DNA of 64,000 nt, taken from assembly GCA_020635115.1 (NCBI GenBank), contig JACKAK010000008.1, forward strand, positions 62,001 to 126,000, given 5' to 3'. Below the pieces are notes generated by a model that saw only the letters and a program-made list of their open reading frames with translations, had not been told where the DNA came from and did no database searches. How positions within the stretch are numbered: the stretch's first letter is position 1; each line of letters begins with the position of its first letter. Position numbers and translations under genes: made by a program. This document shows, piece after piece, positions 17,369 to 25,119 of the stretch. This stretch comes from Halobacteriovoraceae bacterium. GTDB taxonomy: Bacteria > Bdellovibrionota > Bacteriovoracia > Bacteriovoracales > Bacteriovoracaceae.

Positions 17369-18807
17369 TTTCCTTTTGGAAAGACAGCAAAGAGATTAAC
17401 TCCTTCTTCTTCTTCCTCTACTGATACTTCAGAACATATTCCATTATATAATTCGATCAGTTGCTTTTCATTTCTATAGATAAGATTCCAGTCTAAAACA
17501 TAAATCATTTGAATAGCTGAAGAACCTCTAATGCAAAAATTCCCAATATTTAAAGTACCATTTGGATTTAAGGCCTTATACATCTGAGAGGCAGCTTTTT
17601 TAGCAACAGCATCAGTGAAATAATCAAAAAGACCTGCAGAATAAATGATATCATATGAGTCTGATAATCCATCGATGATAATATTTTTAATTGTTAAGTT
17701 ATGATAAAAGAATTTCGTTTGATGATTTGTTTCCTTTAGAAAATTATTGTTTTCTCTTTGTGCATATTTCAATGATATGAGATCTTGATCTAGTAAATTA
17801 ACTTCAAGTTTCTTGCTCAATTCTTTAGGTAGGCTTTCAAGCAATAATCTTATCTCTCGTGCTGGACCAGAGGCAACACACAATATTGTAATTCTGTTTT
17901 GATTTTTTCTTTTCTCTATAGCTGAAGTAAGAAATTTTTTTAAATACTGAGATCGATTTCTGACTGCTTTGGCATTAGAATGGTTAACAAAATACTGATT
18001 TAGTGCTTTTCCAAATAAATTTGGCCCAACTGCTTCATTTCGATAAAGTATATTCATCATTTCAAAATCACCAGCATATCCTAGAGGCTTATAATAACTT
18101 CTGTGGGCAAAAGGGGAGAGATAAAGAATATCTTTTAGTTCTTGTCTAAAAAAATCGTAGCTTGCATTGAGAGTTTTATCATCCAAATTTTCCGTGAAGT
18201 AAACTAAACTTTCTAATAAAGGCGTAAAATATTCATCTAAATATGTCATTAATTTATTGGAAGTAGCTTTTTGAAAAGTATTTTGTTGTTCTTGAGAATA
18301 AAAAAATTGCTCTTCTTCTAGTCTTATTACCATTTCTTTTAAATGTTGGAGAGTGCTTTTTACTTCAAAAACAGCAGCCCTAAATTCAGGAGGCATCATT
18401 AAAATTTTTTCAAGATATTTACGATGTTTACCAAGGAGTGAAATCATTTTTTCTTGGGCCAAAATGGCCTCTACTGGAAACATATTATGATCAAAACCAA
18501 TTGCAACTTTGTAATTATGACTGTCTATGAGTTGAGTTCTCATTACATGGCCATGAAAAGGATTAATTTCATTTTCTCCATCAGAAAATCTAATATCACT
18601 CAATTCTTTTCCAATTTCGCAATCTTCGGGAGATAAAAAAGAAATACTAAAATACGAAAAGTCGATAACTTTGAATATTTTCCCATTGATTTCAATTTGA
18701 TAGTTTTTATCAGAACATTCAAATCTATCTTGTCTAACAATTTTTTTCCTTTGCTCTAATTCAATTAAAAAATCTTCTTGTTGCATTTTTTCTTGCTCTT
18801 TAGACAT
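17365..18807 (-). CDS. PilZ-domain SAM-dependent methyltransferase (PhcB-like)
   Basis: Residues about 15-115 have PilZ-type features (DFSYFSISFLSP, GHVMRTQ, KVAIGFDH). A helical middle follows, then a class I methyltransferase fold from about residue 300, with SAM motif TILCVASGPAREIR, acidic strand-2 end (LLDQD) and a late NPNGTLNIGNF strand. The CxASGPAREI motif resembles enzymes making 3-hydroxypalmitate methyl ester-type signals (PhcB group); the actual substrate is unknown. Good ribosome site (GGAGAG). Coupled by a four-base overlap to the membrane cyclase, so a nucleotide second messenger and this methylation are probably linked. Confidence 0.78.
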   Translation of the reverse strand: MSKEQEKMQQEDFLIELEQRKKIVRQDRFECSDKNYQIEINGKIFKVIDFSYFSISFLSPEDCEIGKELSDIRFSDGENEINPFHGHVMRTQLIDSHNYKVAIGFDHNMFPVEAILAQEKMISLLGKHRKYLEKILMMPPEFRAAVFEVKSTLQHLKEMVIRLEEEQFFYSQEQQNTFQKATSNKLMTYLDEYFTPLLESLVYFTENLDDKTLNASYDFFRQELKDILYLSPFAHRSYYKPLGYAGDFEMMNILYRNEAVGPNLFGKALNQYFVNHSNAKAVRNRSQYLKKFLTSAIEKRKNQNRITILCVASGPAREIRLLLESLPKELSKKLEVNLLDQDLISLKYAQRENNNFLKETNHQTKFFYHNLTIKNIIIDGLSDSYDIIYSAGLFDYFTDAVAKKAASQMYKALNPNGTLNIGNFCIRGSSAIQMIYVLDWNLIYRNEKQLIELYNGICSEVSVEEEEEGVNLFAVFPKGK

Positions 18808-18942
18808 TTTCTCTCCGTTTGTTAGTTGTAGATAATAATCGACATAAATGGTCTGAATCTTTAGCAGTTTTAATATAGATACTTGCGTGCAATAAAATTA
18901 GTTAGTTGGATCTTTTTTGGGTTTTAACTCTTTGGATTTGGC

Positions 18943-19920
18943 ATGTATTTTATTAAACATTACAATGAGTATATGCAATATGATTATTTTATATATTCAA
19001 TCTTCATTTTTTATTTTTTTATATTGATTGAGATCATTACACAGGTAAAAAATCAATCCATAAATTATAGTAAATCGATATTTTTAAGTAATTTAAATTG
19101 TGGTATGATATATTACTTACTAAAAGGTTTATTTAGATTATCTATTTTTACTCCCTATCTCTATTTATACCAACATTTTTCGATTCCTCATTTTTTATCT
19201 ATTACGCAACCATTTGATTGGGTTATAGGTTTTTTTTGCGCTGATTTGGCCTATTATTGTTATCATAGAGCATCTCATAAAATTAAATTCATCTGGCCAA
19301 TTCATGCTGTTCATCATCAACCTAAAGAAATGAATCTTTCTGTGGCAATGAGAATTCCTGCATTTCCATATATTTTTAAAACATTATTTTATCTTCCCCT
19401 AGCAAATTTAGGTGTTCCGCCTTTAATGATCCTTAGTTTAGAGATTATTATTCAATGTTATCAATTCTTTACCCATACAGAATTAATTAGAGACTGGCCT
19501 TATCCTTTAAATTTTATTTTTAATAGTCCTTCTCATCATCGTGTTCATCACGGAGTGAACAAAGAGTACATTGACAAGAACTTTGGTGCAGTTTTTATAA
19601 TTTGGGATAGACTCTTTGGTACATTTAAGGCCGAAGTTGATAAAGTAATCTATGGTGTTACTGAGAGTTATCCTCTTAACTTTTCAATACTTGCTAATTT
19701 GTATCCTTGGGGCATTAGCATTCGTGAAAAGATTTATGAGATAGAGGAGGGAAAAATTGCTTTTATTCTAAGTATCATTTTTTTTATTTTTTCTCATGTC
19801 ATTATTGTTTTTCTTTTTTTAAATATTGAAATCCTTCAAAGTTCAATAGTGATAATATGTTCACTATTATTTTTTCTTTCAATTTTTTTATCTGAATATA
19901 TCTTGGCCAAACAATTGTAA
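18943..19920 (+). CDS. Sterol desaturase / fatty acid hydroxylase family membrane protein
   Basis: A 325-residue integral membrane protein with the histidine clusters of the di-iron hydroxylase superfamily: HRASH, HAVHH and HRVHH, plus FTHTEL between them. A GAVFIIWDRLFGTF motif near residue 225 is typical of the family. Membrane helices flank the histidine core and two more close the C-terminus. Members hydroxylate or desaturate lipids, sterols or carotenoids; the substrate here is unknown. It is divergent from the methyltransferase gene (135 bases between starts), which suggests but does not prove a shared lipid-modification role. Confidence 0.85.
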   Translation: MYFIKHYNEYMQYDYFIYSIFIFYFFILIEIITQVKNQSINYSKSIFLSNLNCGMIYYLLKGLFRLSIFTPYLYLYQHFSIPHFLSITQPFDWVIGFFCADLAYYCYHRASHKIKFIWPIHAVHHQPKEMNLSVAMRIPAFPYIFKTLFYLPLANLGVPPLMILSLEIIIQCYQFFTHTELIRDWPYPLNFIFNSPSHHRVHHGVNKEYIDKNFGAVFIIWDRLFGTFKAEVDKVIYGVTESYPLNFSILANLYPWGISIREKIYEIEEGKIAFILSIIFFIFSHVIIVFLFLNIEILQSSIVIICSLLFFLSIFLSEYILAKQL

Positions 19921-19991
19921 TTACGTATAAAAGCGATGAGTGTGATTATATTTCCTGGGTCAAAATATTTCAAAATAATCTAAAATAAGGT

Positions 19992-21464
19992 ATGGATACT
20001 GAAAACGATAGTAAAATGATATACTTCATCATTGATAATAAAGAATATCTTGAAAAATTGAAGACAATTGTTGCTGATTTTGATTATAAAATATTTTCAA
20101 ATCCCCTTGAGGGTGTAAGAGAAGTCATAAAGACCCCCCCCCAATTAGTTATTACAACACCACAAATGGAAAAAATGAAAGGGATAGAATTAGTAAAACA
20201 TATTCGCTTCGAGGCCATAGTAGGTGATACTCCAATTATGATGTATTTATCTTCAACAGATGAAGTGGATATTGAAGATTATTTTGATAATGGAGTGAAT
20301 GACTGTATATTAGATAGTTGTTTTAATCCTAAACTAACAATTCTAAGAATAAGAAATATGATTAGTTCCTTTAACAAGACAAAAGATGTACAAAAAATGA
20401 TACAAATGGTGAATTTGTCACCAGCAAATATTATGCTTGCAGACTTAAACGGCAAACTTATTTATCTAAATGAAAAATCAAAAAAGACCCTTAGATCTTT
20501 AGAACTTTTACTGCCTGTAAAAGTTGATGAAATGATTGGTAAAAACATAGATATTTTTCACAGTTCTGAAATTCCTCAAATGATAATATCATCAGCACAG
20601 AACCTTCCTTACAGTTCGCAAATTGTTCTTGGTACAGAAACTTTGGAGTTGAATATCTTTCCTTTATTTGACCAATATAATAATTATATTGGTCCTATGG
20701 TGTCGTGGGAAGTGATCACTGATAGGTTGGTTGCTGAAGAACTTAAAGACCAGTTAAATACTGAAAGAGCGAGATTCTTAAGAGTTTTGTGCCATGATAT
20801 ACTCAATCCTATCACTGCTATAAAAGGATTATATGACATTTTAAATAAGGTCATTAAAGATATTGAAAATGAAAAGGTTCACGATATTTTATTTCGGATA
20901 GGTAAATCAATTAATAGAATCCAAGATATACTGTCTTCAACAAGGGAGCGTTTGTCAGTTGAAGATAGCCGAAAAGAAATTCTCTTAGTCCCTTATAAAA
21001 TAAGTGAACTACTAATGGATATAAAACTTTTAGCAGAAGGTTTAATGGCCTCTAAAAAGATAATTTTTGAAACAAATGTACAAAACCATGATTTAGAATT
21101 TATCTGTGAGCCTCAAAGTACTATAAATCAAGTGTTTTTAAATATATTGTCGAATGCTTTCAAGTTTACTCAAGAAAATGGAAAGATCTTATTTTCTGTT
21201 GAAAATGATGATGAAGATGTTATATTTAAAATTAGAGATAGTGGAATTGGCATTCCCGAAGAGTTGCGGCCCACATTATTTGATTCCACAGAAACTACAA
21301 GTAGAGTTGGAACATCAGGTGAACAAGGAATAGGTTACGGACTTCCACTCGTAAAATCTTATATAAAATCATACGGGGGAAGTATCGAAATATTTTCACA
21401 AGATATTGAACAATTTCCCGAAGATCACTGGACAGAAGTTATCTTAAAACTAAAAAAAGCTTAA
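19992..21464 (+). CDS. Histidine kinase with degenerate receiver and PAS domain
   Basis: A 490-residue paralogue of the kinase at 11634-12737; HisKA (VLCHDILNP), N-box (NILSNAFKF), G1 (DSGIGIP) and G2 (GIGYGLPLV) match closely. The N-terminal receiver is degenerate: the acidic pair is ID (I14/D15), the phosphoacceptor position is Thr56 (VITTPQ against VLTDLE in the paralogue), and the conserved Lys is missing. A PAS-like segment (about 135-240) has been added. So phosphorylation of this receiver is lost while the kinase core looks active. Codons 48-50 contain a C9 homopolymer, a slippage hotspot. The ribosome site is weak. Confidence 0.87.
   Translation: MDTENDSKMIYFIIDNKEYLEKLKTIVADFDYKIFSNPLEGVREVIKTPPQLVITTPQMEKMKGIELVKHIRFEAIVGDTPIMMYLSSTDEVDIEDYFDNGVNDCILDSCFNPKLTILRIRNMISSFNKTKDVQKMIQMVNLSPANIMLADLNGKLIYLNEKSKKTLRSLELLLPVKVDEMIGKNIDIFHSSEIPQMIISSAQNLPYSSQIVLGTETLELNIFPLFDQYNNYIGPMVSWEVITDRLVAEELKDQLNTERARFLRVLCHDILNPITAIKGLYDILNKVIKDIENEKVHDILFRIGKSINRIQDILSSTRERLSVEDSRKEILLVPYKISELLMDIKLLAEGLMASKKIIFETNVQNHDLEFICEPQSTINQVFLNILSNAFKFTQENGKILFSVENDDEDVIFKIRDSGIGIPEELRPTLFDSTETTSRVGTSGEQGIGYGLPLVKSYIKSYGGSIEIFSQDIEQFPEDHWTEVILKLKKA
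20134..20142 (+). repeat. C9 homopolymer inside a histidine kinase gene
   Basis: Nine consecutive C encode Thr-Pro-Pro in the degenerate receiver. In DNA that is two-thirds A+T such a run is very unlikely by chance. The paralogous kinase encodes the matching Ser-Pro-Pro with mixed codons. Loss or gain of one C would frameshift the gene before its kinase domain, as in known phase-variable genes. Confidence 0.8.
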
Positions 21465-21561
21465 CATTTCAAAAAAGCTCTTAGAAATTACAATTTCTAT
21501 CAAATAGTTTGCATCATTATAATAATAGAGATAAAGAGTACAAAAACCTTAAGGAACTGAA

Positions 21562-21864
21562 ATGAATACTCTTATAGAAAAATTGGAAAAGGATGTGGAC
21601 AAAGCTTCCTGGGATTTATTAGCTCCATATTTTGCAAAAGGCTTACTTTTATTTGTTGAAAAAGAACTAGATTTGTGTGAAGTGGGACAGGCCGTTGCGC
21701 AAGATGATATTGAAAAGGTAAAAAACTGGCAAAAAAATAATTTATTCATTCCTGTTTCCAGTGAACAAGCATCGATTTGGTCTACTTTGCCAAAGGATTC
21801 ATGTTTTTGTCATTTTATCATCGTACAACCATTTGTATTGATTCAAGAATTTACTCAAAATTAG
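21562..21864 (+). CDS. DUF2288 family protein
   Basis: A 100-residue protein with the DUF2288 pattern: KASWDLLAPYFAKGLLLFV, then LDLCEVGQAVAQDD, then VKNWQKN, ending in VVQPFVLIQE-like residues (FIIVQPFVLIQEF). Full length for the family. Members are small, cytosolic and of unknown function. Ribosome site AAGGAA is well placed. It is followed closely by a secreted barrel-like protein. Confidence 0.85.
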   Translation: MNTLIEKLEKDVDKASWDLLAPYFAKGLLLFVEKELDLCEVGQAVAQDDIEKVKNWQKNNLFIPVSSEQASIWSTLPKDSCFCHFIIVQPFVLIQEFTQN

Positions 21865-21900
21865 TTTTTCCTTAAATTGAAAATCAGATATACTAAACGG

Positions 21901-22851
21901 ATGAAATATTTAGTCATACTACTTTTGTTATCAAGAACAGTCCTAGGCCATACACTTTTAAATTATAAATATCTTAATGAACTTACTTCAGATCATTTTA
22001 GGTCTCAAAAAAATATTCTCAATACTCAGTGGAAGAGGGATGAGCTTTCTTACCCATATCCAGAAGGTGTTGTTGACGGTCATAATTTTGAATTTAATTT
22101 TTTGAATGATAAATTTGAGGGATTTAGTAAAGAATCTTCATTAACGATTATGGATCTCCTTTATTCTTTTTCCTTTTTAGATCATCGGGCCACTTTGGGA
22201 TTGAAACACTCTACTTTAAACTTTGGCAATACAGAACACTCTTTGGTTTCTCCATACCTCAGTTTTGAGAAGCTTTTTCAAAACAATGCATATTTGAAAT
22301 TAACTTATGAGGCCGGTAAACTTGCTCAGTCGGTTTTAAATATTTCACCGCTACAGGAATCAACAAATTTCAAAAGTATACAACTCAATTACTCTTTTTA
22401 TTGGTTCGAGCAACTTAAATCATCCATAGTTTTTAAGCAAGAATATCATAGCAACAATAACAAACTCATGCACTTTGATTACGAGATGAAATATCAACTA
22501 TTTCCATCAATTTTTGAATGGTTTTGGGGAGGTCTCGGGTTTACATATCTCTCAAATTCAAAAGAGATCTCGGGGTATTGGACTCCGGAGAATTTTAAAA
22601 GTTTGGGCCCTCGTATTGAAATGTCTCAACATCTATTTAATAAATTTTATTTCAGTGGGGCCTTTAATTTTAATTACTTCAAAGAAAATGATGGCCCTAC
22701 AGGAGATGGGTTTTATTCTGATTTATCTTTACAATATGGTTCAAGAGAAGAGCTCAATTTTCGATTTGGAACAACTCTTATTCGCTCTGAGCAATCTGGA
22801 TCAGAATGGACAAGTAATCTTTTCTACTTATCTGCGCATTATTTCATTTAA
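21901..22851 (+). CDS. Outer-membrane or secreted beta-rich protein
   Basis: The start is ATG at 21901; an upstream TTG at 21877 would put eight charged residues before the signal peptide. Signal peptide MKYLVILLLLSRTVLG, cleaved before His. The remaining 300 residues alternate polar and aromatic residues in strands (LQYGSREELNFRFGTTLI; FNFNYF) and end in YLSAHYFI, a C-terminal aromatic typical of outer-membrane barrels. The family is not recognised. It lies just ahead of the exopolysaccharide genes, so it could be an export channel, but this is only a possibility. Confidence 0.65.
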   Translation: MKYLVILLLLSRTVLGHTLLNYKYLNELTSDHFRSQKNILNTQWKRDELSYPYPEGVVDGHNFEFNFLNDKFEGFSKESSLTIMDLLYSFSFLDHRATLGLKHSTLNFGNTEHSLVSPYLSFEKLFQNNAYLKLTYEAGKLAQSVLNISPLQESTNFKSIQLNYSFYWFEQLKSSIVFKQEYHSNNNKLMHFDYEMKYQLFPSIFEWFWGGLGFTYLSNSKEISGYWTPENFKSLGPRIEMSQHLFNKFYFSGAFNFNYFKENDGPTGDGFYSDLSLQYGSREELNFRFGTTLIRSEQSGSEWTSNLFYLSAHYFI

Positions 22852-22916
22852 AAATTACTTTACAAATTTAATTAATTCCCATAGAAAGTCGAACAGTCTC
22901 TTGAAGGGAGTTTGTT

Positions 22917-23825
22917 TTGGCCATTTTAAAACTAGAAGAGAACATAACATTTTGTCCTTTGAAAAAACATATCCTTGTTATTGATGATGATGTTGACGTA
23001 CTTACTTTATTAAAAGCATCATTTAAAAATGATTATGATGTACATTGTTTAGAGGGGCACAGAAATCTCATTACCACCATTGAAAAAGCAAGACCAGAAT
23101 TTATACTACTTGATCTTAATATTCCGCATGTTGATGGTTATGAAATTCTTTCAATCTTGAGTAATAATCCAATTGCAATTGATATACCTGTTATTTGTAT
23201 GAGCAGTGATAAAAGTAGTAGCGTAAGAAAACGAGTGAAAGATAATGGAGCAATAGGTTTTATTCAAAAACCAATTAAAAGAAAATTAGCACTAAATGAT
23301 ATCAAAAGCTACTTAAATACACTTAACGTTGATATCACTAATAAATTTGGAAATTATCGCTTTATATTGGCATTCAATAATAAAATTAGGCATGATTATT
23401 TAGAAGAGATAATATTTGATGATGTCGAGGATGATTTACCAAAAATTGTTTGTTCATGGGAATCAGGAAAAAATATATTCGAGAATGAAAACAAATTAAA
23501 ACACATAGATGAAGAATCAATCATATATTTAGAAATGAAACCTGCCCTTATTATAAAGTTTCCATATCTCCAAGATTTATCACCAGTGCTACATGAGCTT
23601 GAAGAATTTATGAATGATAGATCTAGAAAATATCATTTAATCTTAGATGAACCCAGAAATTTTCTAAATGTCTACGGAGGTGAAAGAGTTTTTGCCCAAT
23701 CGATAAATTTTATAAATTTGATAAAAGGAAGATTTGAAAAAATAACTGTTATAAACTCAAGGCCACATTCAAAGGATGCGGATGCCTTTTTACAAAAAAT
23801 TGGGAAATTAATAGTCAATGATTAG
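22917..23825 (+). CDS. Response regulator with unknown C-terminal domain, leading the exopolysaccharide genes
   Basis: TTG start at 22917, supported by a strong ribosome site (GAAGGGAG, 6 bases upstream). Receiver at about 17-135: acidic triplet D23-D25, phosphoacceptor D66 in LLDLNIPHVDG, and a conserved Lys in FIQKPIKR. The C-terminal 165 residues (FGNYRFILAF to the end) are not a DNA-binding domain I recognise. The gene overlaps the glycosyltransferase gene by eight bases, so it is translationally coupled to polysaccharide synthesis and likely controls it after transcription. Confidence 0.82.
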   Translation: MAILKLEENITFCPLKKHILVIDDDVDVLTLLKASFKNDYDVHCLEGHRNLITTIEKARPEFILLDLNIPHVDGYEILSILSNNPIAIDIPVICMSSDKSSSVRKRVKDNGAIGFIQKPIKRKLALNDIKSYLNTLNVDITNKFGNYRFILAFNNKIRHDYLEEIIFDDVEDDLPKIVCSWESGKNIFENENKLKHIDEESIIYLEMKPALIIKFPYLQDLSPVLHELEEFMNDRSRKYHLILDEPRNFLNVYGGERVFAQSINFINLIKGRFEKITVINSRPHSKDADAFLQKIGKLIVND

Positions 23826-25119
23826 GATAGCATCAAAACTTTTTTTTGTTTTTTCGTCAATAGTTATTTTACTTTTTGTTTCTATCGTATTCTATGCAAA
23901 TATTTTTACAAAATGGGAATTTGATATAGTAAGTGTTACACTTACTAAAATGATGGTATACTATCTTTTCTTTGTCTTTTTTAAAACGGGCATCTATATT
24001 ATTTTTTCTTTTCTTGATTTTATTTACAAAATTAAACTAAAAGGGCCTGAGTTTTATCCTTTAGTCTCACTCATTATACCTTGTTTTAATGAAGAGAATG
24101 TTATTGAAAAGGCAATTGAATCTGGTTTGAAATTAAATTATCCAAATTTAGAATTAGTTGTTGTAGATGATGGATCTACTGATAATACTCTTGAAGTTGC
24201 AAAAAAATATGAAGATGACTTAAGAGTAAGGATTATATATAAAGAAAATGGTGGGAAAGCGATGGCCTTAAATAGAGGGATTTATGAGGCCAATGGAGAT
24301 TATGTATTATGTATGGATGCTGATAGCATACTAGATAAAGACTGTCTCATGAAAGCGATTCCATATTTTCAAAATGATTCTAAAATAGCAGCTCTGGCAG
24401 GAAATGTGGTTGTCGGAAATGATAAAAGTATTCTTACCATGTTTCAAAAACTTGAATATGTAATTGGACTCAATTTCTATAAAAGAGCACAGTCATTTTT
24501 GGGAATTGTAACGATAGTTCCTGGCCCTATTGGTGTATTTAAAAAAGATGTTATATATGAAATTGGTGGTTATCGTTCTAACACGTTTGCTGAAGATTGT
24601 GATCTCACGTTGAGAATTTTGGCCAAAGGATATCAAATCAAATATTCAAATGATGTTATTGCTGTCACTGAAGTCCCTGAAGATATGTATTCATTAATGA
24701 TTCAACGTTATCGCTGGTCAAGAGGAATTACACAGGCCATTAAAGAAAGTATTCGTTTGTTGAATAATAAGAAAAATTTTTTAAGAAATCTTCTCATAAC
24801 CACAATTATGATTATCGAAAGTATATTTATACCTGTCGTCAATTTTTCTTTCTTGTGTGCAGCTATAGGATATGCATTGATATATGATACAACACAGTTT
24901 TTGGGACCTTATTTTATTGGACTTACATTGCTTGACCTAACTTTATCATTTTACTCGATTCTGACAGAGAGACAAATTATTGGATTAACATTCTTGGCAG
25001 CAATAAATAGAGTCACATTTGGATTATGGTTGGAAGTATTAAGATTTTTAGCGCTAGTTGATGAGCTGCTTTTAATTCCCATGAATTGGGGTAAACTCAA
25101 AAGAAAGGGATTAAATTAG
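23818..25119 (+). CDS. Membrane glycosyltransferase family 2, PgaC/IcaA-like polysaccharide synthase
   Basis: A 433-residue processive GT2 enzyme. Two N-terminal membrane helices (to about 80) precede the catalytic domain. Nucleotide-sugar motifs are VVDDGSTDNT and CMDADS, the acceptor motif is AEDCDLTLR (base in ED), and the processivity motif is QRYRWSRG. Three or four C-terminal membrane helices follow. The overall size and motif set fit poly-beta-1,6-GlcNAc synthases (PgaC/IcaA) better than cellulose synthase. It is coupled to the response regulator (8-base overlap) and to the next gene (1-base overlap). The exact sugar is inferred. Confidence 0.85.
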   Translation: MIRIASKLFFVFSSIVILLFVSIVFYANIFTKWEFDIVSVTLTKMMVYYLFFVFFKTGIYIIFSFLDFIYKIKLKGPEFYPLVSLIIPCFNEENVIEKAIESGLKLNYPNLELVVVDDGSTDNTLEVAKKYEDDLRVRIIYKENGGKAMALNRGIYEANGDYVLCMDADSILDKDCLMKAIPYFQNDSKIAALAGNVVVGNDKSILTMFQKLEYVIGLNFYKRAQSFLGIVTIVPGPIGVFKKDVIYEIGGYRSNTFAEDCDLTLRILAKGYQIKYSNDVIAVTEVPEDMYSLMIQRYRWSRGITQAIKESIRLLNNKKNFLRNLLITTIMIIESIFIPVVNFSFLCAAIGYALIYDTTQFLGPYFIGLTLLDLTLSFYSILTERQIIGLTFLAAINRVTFGLWLEVLRFLALVDELLLIPMNWGKLKRKGLN

